From the NCBI GenBank assembly GCA_023436225.1, contig JAEZKA010000107.1, positions 1-29,546 of the forward strand: a stretch of DNA of 29,546 nucleotides, in the 5' to 3' direction. The first letter of the stretch is position 1. Each line of letters starts with the position of its first letter. Position numbers and translations under genes: made by a program. This document shows positions 22,922-29,546 of this stretch, piece by piece. This DNA comes from Bacillota bacterium. Its GTDB lineage: Bacteria; Bacillota; Clostridia; Lachnospirales; Lachnospiraceae. The notes beneath the pieces were generated by a model. The model was not told the origin of the DNA, ran no database searches, and saw nothing but the letters and a program-made list of their open reading frames with translations.

Positions 22922-25342
22922 ATGCGAGGGATTATTGTGCAGAAGAAGCATGGAAAGAGAAAAAACAATAGGAATAACGGTAGAAGTACAAAAGGTAAAA
23001 TCAAGGTTGGCCTACAGCTTTTGGTTTTTATCATGCTGCTGACGATTGTTATTATAATATTTTTCTTCTATAAGGAATACGGAAGAACGATACTTGATCT
23101 TCAGAATGATGCGAAGCAGAAGGTAAGAACCTCGACAGAGGATACCTTTAAGGCTTCACAGACCAGTTTGGTGTATGACGTGGAAGGTAATCTGATTACT
23201 ACCTTGAAGGCAGAGAAGGATGTATACTATATTGATTATGAGGATATACCAAAGGCTGCCATTGATGCTATGGTGGTATCGGAGGATCGGAAGTTCTTTC
23301 AGCATAACGGTGTGGATTATCTGGCGAATATCAGAGCAGCAATCGAATTAATCAAGCATAAAGGCGAGATTACTCAAGGGGCAAGTACCATTACTCAGCA
23401 GGTTGCACGGAATACCTTCTTAAGCCATAAGGTTACCTATGAGCGTAAGATTGAGGAGATTTTTGCTGCTCAGGAATTAGAGAAAATTTATTCCAAGACG
23501 GATATTATGGAATTCTATCTTAATGGGATCTATTTTGCCAATGGACATTATGGAATACAGGCAGCAGCACTTGGTTATTTTTCGGAGGGAGTGAACACTC
23601 TTAGTCTGTCTCAGATTGCATTTCTCTGTGCTATTCCGAACAATCCAAACCTATATAATCCGATGTCTAATATGGATAATACGCTAAAGCGGCGGGATCG
23701 TATACTGGAGCAAATGCTCGAAGAGGACGTGATAGGCGAGGAGGAATACAAGGAAGCACTGAATGAGAAAATCAGGCTAAATCAAGAAAAATCAGGTCGT
23801 AAGAATTATGTGGAGACATACACCTACTACTCTGCCATCAGGGCTTTGATGAAGGTGAACGGCTTTGAATTCCGTAATCATTTCAATTCAACGAATGAGC
23901 AAGAAGCATACGAAGAGGAATATGAAGATATGTATTATCGCTATCAGAAGGAGCTTTATACCCATGGATATCGTATCTATACCTCGATTGATCTAAAGCA
24001 TCAGGAGTTGTTACAGAAGTCGGTTGACGATGCATTGTCCGGCTTTAAGGGTACCAATGAAGAAGGGATCTATCAGATGCAGGGAGCGGCTGTCTGCATT
24101 GATAATGACACTGGCAGAGTAGTAGCAATTGTAGGAGGCAGGGAGCAGGAAAGTCAGGGTTATACCCTGAATCGTGGTTATCAGAGCTTTCGACAGCCTG
24201 GTAGTGCAATTAAGCCATTAATTGTCTATACTCCTGCTTTTGAACGGGATTATATACCGGAGAGCATCGTAGATGATAAGAAGCTGGAAGATGGCCCCAA
24301 GAATGCTGGAGGTAATTATGTTGGTAAGATGAAGCTACAGAGGGCGATTGAGTTGTCGAAGAATACTGTCGCCTGGAAGCTATTCGAGGAGTTGACACCG
24401 AGAGTAGGCTTATCGTATCTTTTGAATATGAATTTTTCAAAGATTAGTGACAGTGACTATGTTCCGGCAGCGTCGTTGGGAGGTCTGACAATTGGTGTCA
24501 GCCCGGTTGAAATGGCTGCCGCATATGCAACTCTGGAGAATGACGGTTATTACCGAGTGCCTACCTGTATTATAAAGATCATGGATTCGGAGGGGAATGA
24601 AATAGTCGGAGATGAGATGGAGACAAAACAAATCTATCAGAGGAAGGCTTCCCGGATCATGACAGAGACATTGACCGGAGTTATAAAGAATGGAACGGCA
24701 CAAGGGCTTGGACTTAAGAACACAATCAGTGCCGGCAAGACAGGAACCACAAATGATAAGAAGGACGGTTGGTTTGTAGGATATACACCCTATTATACGA
24801 CCAGTGTGTGGGTTGGCTTTGATATGCCGAAACCAGTGAAGGATCTTACGGGTTCCTCCTATCCCGGAGCCATCTGGCACGAATTCATGGAGAAGATACA
24901 TGACTCTTCTATGAAGAAGAAATTTGAACTGTATGATTGGAGATCCGAATGGGAGGCTAAACTCGAGGAGGAAAAGAGACAGAAGGAGATGGAGGAGGCA
25001 CAGGCAGAAGCACTGAAGGAGGAACAAGAGAAAGAATTTCAGGAGGGTGGGACCATTATCAATGTGGAACCGGATAGTGATACCGATAGCTCTGTAGAAA
25101 GGGACATAGATACGGATATAGATGAGAATGATAAGACCGTTGATGAACCCGTCGATGAGGAAAATACCGAAGAAGTACCGGAGGAAGAAATCCCGGAAGT
25201 AGATACCGGAGAAGAAACTGGAGAAGAAGCCGGAGAAGATACACAATCGGAGGAAGGAACACAATCAGAAGAGGGATCACAGACGGAAGAGGAGTATAAT
25301 TCAGAAGATCCCATTGGAGAGGAATATATCGCGGTAGATTAG
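22922..25342 (+). CDS. Class A penicillin-binding protein (PBP1A type)
   Basis: This 806-aa bifunctional peptidoglycan synthase has a basic N-terminus and one membrane anchor (about 28-50). The glycosyltransferase domain follows with catalytic EDRKFFQHNGVD (Glu 121), GASTITQQVARN and RKIEEIFAAQELE. The transpeptidase domain has SAIK (Ser 428), SKN (479-481) and KTGT (Lys 606). After about residue 680 comes a helical, charged linker and then a tail of about 100 residues that is extremely rich in Glu, Asp, Ser and Thr with loose EE-TGEE/QSEEG repeats. It builds cell wall at the outer membrane face. It starts 62 bp after the SbcC-like gene and may be co-transcribed with it. Confidence 0.94.
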   Translation: MRGIIVQKKHGKRKNNRNNGRSTKGKIKVGLQLLVFIMLLTIVIIIFFFYKEYGRTILDLQNDAKQKVRTSTEDTFKASQTSLVYDVEGNLITTLKAEKDVYYIDYEDIPKAAIDAMVVSEDRKFFQHNGVDYLANIRAAIELIKHKGEITQGASTITQQVARNTFLSHKVTYERKIEEIFAAQELEKIYSKTDIMEFYLNGIYFANGHYGIQAAALGYFSEGVNTLSLSQIAFLCAIPNNPNLYNPMSNMDNTLKRRDRILEQMLEEDVIGEEEYKEALNEKIRLNQEKSGRKNYVETYTYYSAIRALMKVNGFEFRNHFNSTNEQEAYEEEYEDMYYRYQKELYTHGYRIYTSIDLKHQELLQKSVDDALSGFKGTNEEGIYQMQGAAVCIDNDTGRVVAIVGGREQESQGYTLNRGYQSFRQPGSAIKPLIVYTPAFERDYIPESIVDDKKLEDGPKNAGGNYVGKMKLQRAIELSKNTVAWKLFEELTPRVGLSYLLNMNFSKISDSDYVPAASLGGLTIGVSPVEMAAAYATLENDGYYRVPTCIIKIMDSEGNEIVGDEMETKQIYQRKASRIMTETLTGVIKNGTAQGLGLKNTISAGKTGTTNDKKDGWFVGYTPYYTTSVWVGFDMPKPVKDLTGSSYPGAIWHEFMEKIHDSSMKKKFELYDWRSEWEAKLEEEKRQKEMEEAQAEALKEEQEKEFQEGGTIINVEPDSDTDSSVERDIDTDIDENDKTVDEPVDEENTEEVPEEEIPEVDTGEETGEEAGEDTQSEEGTQSEEGSQTEEEYNSEDPIGEEYIAVD

Positions 25343-25363
25343 TTTGAAGTGGACGAATGATAA

Positions 25364-25409
25364 AAACGGACTGTGGCAAAAGCAAATAGTATTTTGCCAC
25401 AGTCCGTTT
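25364..25409. terminator. Bidirectional terminator between the PBP and prs genes
   Basis: A perfect 18-bp stem (25364-25381 with 25392-25409, core ACGGACTGTGGC) with a 10-nt loop between convergent genes. The minus-strand copy is followed by TTTTT. Confidence 0.88.
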
Positions 25410-25452
25410 CCGTATTCTTATATTTTTAAGCGATTATGATATTGGGATATTA

Positions 25453-26670
25453 TTAGTCTCCAATCTCATTCTTAATATCCTGAGAGGTTAATTTTCTGCC
25501 TCCCTGATTATATTCCTTAAGGATGTTCTGAATTCTTTCAACCGGATTCAGTAAACCACTGATGCTTTCATCATGATTGAGGGTATCGATGATAAGAGCT
25601 ACATACTTACTCATATCTACATTGATATACCAAGGCTTGGATAATAAATCGGGTGTCTGATAAATCAGGTTGGTTGTAAGTACACGGTAAATCATTCCTG
25701 ATTCATAAGCCTCGTCCAGCTTATCAAATCCATTAGTAAAGAGTCCGAAGGTTGCAGCGACAAAGATACGTCCCGCATTTCTCTTCTTTAATTCGGTCGC
25801 AACATCCAGTATACTTTCCCCGGAGGAGATCATATCATCAACAATCAGTATGTCCTTGCCGGCAATATCAGTGCCCAGGAATTCATGAGCCACAATAGGG
25901 TTTCGTCCCTTCACAATCTTTGTGTAATCACGTCTCTTATAGAACATACCCATGTCAAGACCAAGAACATTAGCAAAGTATACTGCTCTTGACATACCGC
26001 CTTCATCCGGGCTGATTACCATCATATGATCAGAATCTAAGCGGATATCCGGAACATTATGAAGTATCGCTTTGATGATCTGATAATTCGGTGCTACGGT
26101 CTCAAGACTGTTAAGAGGAATTGCATTCTGAACTCTGGGGTCGTGTGCGTCGAAGGTAATGATACTTTCTACGCCCATTTTTGTCAGCTCCTGCAATGCT
26201 AATGCACAGTCCAGAGATTCTCTAGAGCTTCTTCTATGTTGTCTGCCTTCATACAAGTAAGGCATAATTACTGTAATTCTTCTGGCTTTACCACCAACTG
26301 CTGCAATAATTCTTTTCAGATCCTGATAATGATCATCAGGTGACATATGATTTTCATGTCCGCAGACGGAATAGGTTAAACTGTAATTTGTTACATCAAC
26401 GAGAAGGTATAAATCAGAGCCTCGTACAGATTCTTTAATCTGTCCTTTTGCTTCACCTGTACCGAATCTCGGGCAGCATGCCTTCATTAAATAAGAGTCT
26501 CTTTGATATCCGGCAAATGCGATGGTACCTTTGTGTTCGCTTTCTCTCGAGTTGCGCCACTCAACAAGGTAATCATTCACGTGTTGTCCTAGGGTGCTAC
26601 TGCTCTCAAGAGCGATAATACCAAGCGGTCCTACAGGAATTGTTTCTACGATCTTCTGTTGCTTTGACAT
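25453..26670 (-). CDS. prs: Ribose-phosphate pyrophosphokinase
   Basis: This 405-aa protein makes PRPP from ribose-5-phosphate and ATP for nucleotide, His and Trp synthesis. The recognisable motifs are diverged from the textbook enzyme: PYLYEGRQHRRSSRESLD corresponds to the ATP-binding PY-Y-RQDR-SRE segment, SPDEGGMSRA to SPD-GG--RA, and DILIVDDMISSGES to the PRPP loop, while FDAHDP replaces DLHA. It is about 85 residues longer than the usual 315-320 aa; extra residues lie at the N-terminus and in a C-terminal extension. Clostridia often carry this long form. It has its own promoter (TTGACT 26743-26748, TATAAC 26719-26724) and ribosome site GGAGGG. Confidence 0.9.
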   Translation of the reverse strand: MSKQQKIVETIPVGPLGIIALESSSTLGQHVNDYLVEWRNSRESEHKGTIAFAGYQRDSYLMKACCPRFGTGEAKGQIKESVRGSDLYLLVDVTNYSLTYSVCGHENHMSPDDHYQDLKRIIAAVGGKARRITVIMPYLYEGRQHRRSSRESLDCALALQELTKMGVESIITFDAHDPRVQNAIPLNSLETVAPNYQIIKAILHNVPDIRLDSDHMMVISPDEGGMSRAVYFANVLGLDMGMFYKRRDYTKIVKGRNPIVAHEFLGTDIAGKDILIVDDMISSGESILDVATELKKRNAGRIFVAATFGLFTNGFDKLDEAYESGMIYRVLTTNLIYQTPDLLSKPWYINVDMSKYVALIIDTLNHDESISGLLNPVERIQNILKEYNQGGRKLTSQDIKNEIGD

Positions 26671-26718
26671 TAGATTGTCCCTCCATGAAAATAAGAATTG
26701 GTTTCAAAAGCCATTAAA

Positions 26719-26748
26719 GTTATAACATATATCAAATTCATTAGTCAA
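26719..26748 (-). promoter_or_regulatory. prs promoter
   Basis: Minus strand TTGACT (26743-26748), 18-bp spacer, TATAAC (26719-26724), between the dnaI stop and prs. It indicates prs can be expressed independently of dnaD-dnaI, whose transcript shows no terminator here. Confidence 0.65.
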
Positions 26749-26766
26749 GCCACTTTTCGGCTTTTC

Positions 26767-27771
26767 TTAAGAATTCATATGGTTGACTGCCTTGAGAAGA
26801 CGGATGTCTTCTCCAATAATACGTTGTACGTTATAGCTGCTTACAATCCTCGAAAATATACGTTCCCCATAAGTGGTATTTATATTCGGAAGAGATAAAT
26901 TAGTGGAAATAATCGTTGATTTTTGGCGAAGTAACCGTTCATTGATAATAAGATAGAGCTGGGAATTTGTGAAAGAGTTATTGAGCTCTGTACCAAGATC
27001 ATCGATAATTAGTAAATCACATTCCAGTATGTAATCAAATTGATTGGAAGCTGCAAGTGAACTGTCCTCATCCTTGCTGAATTTATGTTTTTCGAGAATA
27101 TCAAACAGACGGAAGGCGGTTAAGTAAATTACTGTATAGCCGTGATCTAAAAGCTCCTTAGCTATGCAATTCGCCAAGAAGGTCTTTCCAACACCGGTAT
27201 TGCCGAGTAGAAGAAGATTCTCAGGCTTCTTATTAAAATGCTTTACGAAACTCTTGCAGCCAGCAACTACCTTCTGCATATTGGAAAGTGGTGATAAACC
27301 AAGGGATTCATCGACATAATCATCGGAATAAAAACGGAAGGAGAAGTGACTGAAATTCTCGTTGGCTAAGATTGCTCTGATATTAGAATCGGAATACATT
27401 AAATCGGCAATTGCCTGTTTGAAGCAATTACATTTTATTTTCCCTATATAACCGGTATCCTGACATTTGTTACATTGGTATTTCATCTGAAGATAATCGG
27501 TAGGAAGACCTTCTTTAACAAGCAGCTCTACTTTTCTTGCATTGAGCTCTGCAATCTTTTCCCTCAGATTACTTAAAGCGCTATCATCTCCCCGGAGAGC
27601 CATCCTTCCGCTCTCAGCTGATAGAGAGATAATCTCTTCCTCCAACACCTTTAATTCTGGAATTAAGCCATAGGCGTGGGAAAGGCGACTGTCCATATCA
27701 TGCTTATTAGAAATTCTGCGGCTGTCATAATCCCGCAAAATCTGGTTATATTGATCATTCTTAAGAGCCAT
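26767..27771 (-). CDS. Primosomal helicase-loader DnaI/DnaC-like ATPase
   Basis: This 334-aa protein has an N-terminal helical region (1-105), then a zinc-binding CNKCQDTGYIGKIKCNC (about 109-125) as in DnaI, then an AAA+ core with Walker A GNTGVGKT, Walker B LLIIDDLGTE, sensor I STNLS and an arginine-finger segment ERIFSRI. It loads the replicative helicase DnaB/DnaC at origins and stalled forks. It starts 15 bp after the DnaD gene, with AAAGGAG upstream, so the two form an operon. Confidence 0.92.
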   Translation of the reverse strand: MALKNDQYNQILRDYDSRRISNKHDMDSRLSHAYGLIPELKVLEEEIISLSAESGRMALRGDDSALSNLREKIAELNARKVELLVKEGLPTDYLQMKYQCNKCQDTGYIGKIKCNCFKQAIADLMYSDSNIRAILANENFSHFSFRFYSDDYVDESLGLSPLSNMQKVVAGCKSFVKHFNKKPENLLLLGNTGVGKTFLANCIAKELLDHGYTVIYLTAFRLFDILEKHKFSKDEDSSLAASNQFDYILECDLLIIDDLGTELNNSFTNSQLYLIINERLLRQKSTIISTNLSLPNINTTYGERIFSRIVSSYNVQRIIGEDIRLLKAVNHMNS

Positions 27772-27786
27772 ATTCTTTGATCTCCT

Positions 27787-28866
27787 TTATAAGCCTTTGT
27801 TTAGAAGCTTACGCTCCAGCTCTGCATAATCCTGTGCTGAATAGGTACGCTGAGGAAACTGGTTAAATTTATTCTGGGCAGGCTTTTGTATCGTTGTAAC
27901 CTTATTCATATCAAGGTTTTTACTTGTTTTGCTGAATTCCTCATCCAGTCTGGCGATAGCGGTCAGGGTCTTTGCGTTCTTCTTATACCAGGTCTCAAGA
28001 ATCTTATCGGTATATTTAAAATCCGGCTTCTGTGTTCTTAGGATGGTGCGATTACAAGCCTCAATAATAATATCGTCAGAAAAGCCGAATACCTCAACCC
28101 ATTTTGTAATATATTGTCGTTCAATCTGTCCGGGTGCACGATTTAAACCAAAGGCTTTATTCACTGCATTGTAATGCTCGTTATACGTTGCAGTTGCTTC
28201 CTTTGCTTTCTCCTCTGTATCAATCCCTTCTTCCGCCCAGGTCAGGGCTACCGCCTCGATATAAGAAGCATTTTTCTTACCCTTGGATACACAGTATTCA
28301 TAGAGATACATGATCAATTCAGCCGAGAAATGAAGCTCCTCATAAAGATACAGAATAAGTTGAAGATCCATGGGCTTGAGCGGACGGTCTAAGTAGATCT
28401 CCACGATATGCATGGCCCATTTTATCTCGTCATTATTAGTCAACTGCGCAATCTTTTCCGCAGAGTAGCTATGCCTGGTGGCAGGCTTTGTCTCGGTATG
28501 TATACTGACGGCGATCTCATCAATCTCGGTATCAGTGTCAACAGTGTTCATAGGTAGAGTTTGCGTGCTATTTATAGTCAAAAGGTCAATCCCTGTGATA
28601 TCCTTCTGTGCATTATGTGTTAATTTCAGTAGATTAAGTTTTTCCCAATAGGTTAAAGCCCTAATAATATCTTTCTCGGTGTTATCCAGGTAGTCGGCAA
28701 TGGAGGATATCGTCACTTCAGGGCAATTGCCGGAGAAGCAACGTAACAAATATAGATAAACCTTAACATAAGCGCCGTTTGCGGACGGCATAAACTGGTC
28801 AATGAAGGTATTTGGAACGATGGTAACGTCAGAAATACCTTCGGCATGTAATGAAATCTTATTCAT
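27787..28866 (-). CDS. DnaD domain replication initiation protein
   Basis: This 359-aa protein has an N-terminal winged-helix-like region (about 10-85: FIDQFMPSANGAYVKVYLYLLRCFSGNCPEVTISSIADYLDNTEKDIIRALTYWEKLNLL), a linker, and a C-terminal DnaD domain (about 135-215 and a second similar block to about 290) with the YxxWxEEGIDTEEKAKEA-like signature seen as LTWAEEGIDTEEKA and KWVEVFGFSDDII. DnaD bridges DnaA at the origin and the helicase loader DnaI. AGAGGGG precedes ATG 28866. The leader is about 320 nt and holds two tandem copies of the structured element also found before asnS. Confidence 0.9.
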   Translation of the reverse strand: MNKISLHAEGISDVTIVPNTFIDQFMPSANGAYVKVYLYLLRCFSGNCPEVTISSIADYLDNTEKDIIRALTYWEKLNLLKLTHNAQKDITGIDLLTINSTQTLPMNTVDTDTEIDEIAVSIHTETKPATRHSYSAEKIAQLTNNDEIKWAMHIVEIYLDRPLKPMDLQLILYLYEELHFSAELIMYLYEYCVSKGKKNASYIEAVALTWAEEGIDTEEKAKEATATYNEHYNAVNKAFGLNRAPGQIERQYITKWVEVFGFSDDIIIEACNRTILRTQKPDFKYTDKILETWYKKNAKTLTAIARLDEEFSKTSKNLDMNKVTTIQKPAQNKFNQFPQRTYSAQDYAELERKLLNKGL

Positions 28867-28947
28867 AGGCTTGGCCCCTCTCTTTTACCCTTGTATAACT
28901 AATAGTGGATTGTATATAAATCAAATAGTTTGTCGTAGATTATTGTC

Positions 28948-29063
28948 GCAGATTAGCAACTCATGTGCTACGCACATTCGTTGTCGTTGCACTTATCCAT
29001 GGATGTCAAGTCATTTATTCGAGCAAGCTCGATAAATGCCATGTCATTCACGGACTAATCTGC
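28948..29063 (-). ncRNA. Structured leader element, copy B1 (dnaD-proximal)
   Basis: Closing strands GCAGATTAG/CTAATCTGC at both ends; a central hairpin with loop CTTG (29024-29027) and a bulged A; the core GATAAGTGCAACG (minus strand, 28985-28997); and a small GTGC-GTA-GCAC hairpin before the TGAGTTGCTAATCTGC end. It differs from copy B2 at only a few positions (the GTA/GCA triloop and the stem near 29048-29053). Confidence 0.75.
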
Positions 29064-29069
29064 TTTTTC

Positions 29070-29190
29070 GCAGATTAGCAACTCATGTGCTGCGCACATT
29101 CGTTGTCGTTGCACTTATCCATGGATGTCAAGTCATTTATTCGAGCAAGCTCGATAAATGCCATGTCATCCATGGACTAATCTGCTTATC
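29070..29190 (-). ncRNA. Structured leader element, copy B2 (at the dnaD transcript start)
   Basis: Read on the minus strand it begins GATAAGCAGATTAGTCC (29174-29190), six bases after a TATAAT. A compound stem CCATGGATG ... CATTTAT-CGAG-CTTG-CTCG-A-ATAAATG ... CATCCATGG is followed by the core GATAAGTGCAACG (29107-29119), hairpin GTGC-GCA-GCAC and the closing CTAATCTGC. The same order of parts occurs in the asnS leader with different stems. It is separated from B1 by 6 nt. Confidence 0.75.
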
Positions 29191-29196
29191 GTGCAC

Positions 29197-29225
29197 ATTA
29201 TAGCACACATATTTTGCGTTGGAAA
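29197..29225 (-). promoter_or_regulatory. Predicted dnaD-dnaI promoter
   Basis: Minus strand TTTCCA (29220-29225), 17-bp spacer, perfect TATAAT (29197-29202). The expected start is 29190, the first base of leader copy B2, the same geometry as at asnS. Confidence 0.65.
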
Positions 29226-29261
29226 TAGCCTATTTTCAGTGTTTGTGGAGTTTTTGGGGGT

Positions 29262-29288
29262 TGTGGATATTGTGGATAATGTGGATGA
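29262..29288 (+). promoter_or_regulatory. Three head-to-tail DnaA-box-like nonamers
   Basis: TGTGGATAT, TGTGGATAA and TGTGGATGA follow each other with no spacing. The middle one is the reverse complement of the consensus DnaA box TTATCCACA; the others differ by one or two bases. They lie just upstream of the dnaD promoter. Confidence 0.7.
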
Positions 29289-29398
29289 AAAGGAGGTAAA
29301 AATATGTAAAAAATTGTAATAACCTTAGAGAATATAGTTAAAATCTGAACAGTTCAAGCCTCAAATCTATAATTGTAGAAAAGAATTTTGTGAAAAGA

Positions 29399-29455
29399 AT
29401 ATCCACAGCATTTAACAACATAAATTGTTGATAATACTGTGGATAATGTGGATAA
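29399..29455 (+). promoter_or_regulatory. Second DnaA-box cluster
   Basis: ATATCCACA (29399-29407, opposite orientation), then two perfect contiguous boxes TGTGGATAA (29438-29446 and 29447-29455) ending next to the murC stop codon. An AACAA/TTGTT inverted repeat lies between. The 29289-29398 stretch is A+T rich and contains no gene. Confidence 0.7.
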
Positions 29456-29546
29456 CTACAATCCTAGAAGATTTTCTCCCACGGATACGATGTCTCCGGC
29501 GCCCATAGTTATCAACAGGTCACCGTTCATACAATTTTGTAATAAA
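29456..29546 (-). CDS. murC: UDP-N-acetylmuramate-L-alanine ligase, C-terminus (partial)
   Basis: The minus-strand frame from the window edge to a TAG at 29456-29458 reads LLQNCMNGDLLITMGAGDIVSVGENLLGL, the characteristic C-terminal end of MurC (GDL-ITMGAGDI--VGE-LL). MurC adds the first amino acid to the peptidoglycan stem peptide in the cytoplasm. Only about 29 residues are visible; the identification rests on the GAGDI motif and is good but not complete. Confidence 0.82.
   Translation of the reverse strand, partial: LLQNCMNGDLLITMGAGDIVSVGENLLGL

Noticed and set aside
24437..25264. Minus-strand frame of 275 codons opposite the PBP gene
   Set aside because: It mirrors the acidic repeats of the PBP tail as Leu/Phe/Cys-rich sequence; no start signal and no family resemblance.
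28948..29190. CRISPR array or simple direct repeat
   Set aside because: Only two units of 116 bp with a 6-nt spacer, internal base-paired architecture and a third diverged relative in front of asnS. This does not fit short CRISPR repeats with unique spacers.
29262..29455. Confident call of the chromosomal origin
   Set aside because: DnaA boxes and A+T-rich DNA are present, but dnaA and dnaN are not in the window and the skew cannot be evaluated, so only DnaA-box clusters are annotated.

Overview
The window looks like chromosome of a low-GC Gram-positive anaerobe, most likely a Lachnospiraceae (Clostridium cluster XIVa) member. This is inferred from strong AGGAGG ribosome sites, the DnaD/DnaI primosome pair, an ECF-type QueT, PadR-HAAS gene units and a long PRPP synthetase of the clostridial kind; no rRNA marker is present. 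No tRNA, rRNA, CRISPR array or intact insertion sequence was seen.

Layout. 1-464: tail of a GyrI-like effector-binding protein. 658-2331: asnS with a long structured leader. 2505-3411 (minus): PadR regulator plus DUF2812 membrane protein behind a palindrome-rich promoter. 3838-4382 (minus): queT under a preQ1-I riboswitch. 4.4-7.5 kb is a decay zone: a headless DUF6326 gene, a second preQ1-I-like aptamer with its own terminator but no gene, a TetR regulator whose ABC exporter has collapsed into an ATPase-permease fusion, and a PadR/HAAS operon ending in a truncated third gene. 7640-8494: double GNAT protein. 8631-9410 (minus): IclR regulator, divergent from a seven-gene operon (9812-16198) encoding a complete branched-chain-amino-acid-type ABC importer, a KDPG/KHG aldolase and a 2-keto-3-deoxygalactonate-type kinase. 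I read this operon as uptake and catabolism of a 2-keto-3-deoxy sugar acid or a precursor. 16.4-18.2 kb: a secreted Ig-like protein and a lone phage-type holin. 18246-19233 (minus): MarR plus flavodoxin behind a 46-bp operator. 19601-25342: SbcD-like nuclease, SbcC/YhaN-like ATPase and a class A penicillin-binding protein with an acidic tail. 25453-29546 (minus): PRPP synthetase, DnaI, DnaD and the C-terminus of MurC.

The most novel signal is a structured element of about 120-140 nt that starts exactly at the predicted transcription start of both asnS (one copy plus an extra hairpin) and dnaD (two tandem copies). In both places the -10 TATAAT is followed by six unrelated bases and then GATAAGCAGATTAGTC. 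The copies share closing strands (GCAGATTAG / CTAATCTGC), a CTTG tetraloop hairpin with a bulged A, a GATAAGTGCAACG core and a TGAGYTRCTAATCTGC end, while the stems between them differ in sequence but keep pairing. This looks like an undescribed cis-regulatory RNA or a leader-targeting mobile repeat. Between this leader and murC are five to six DnaA-box-like nonamers, in head-to-tail arrays of three and two, directly upstream of the dnaD-dnaI genes.
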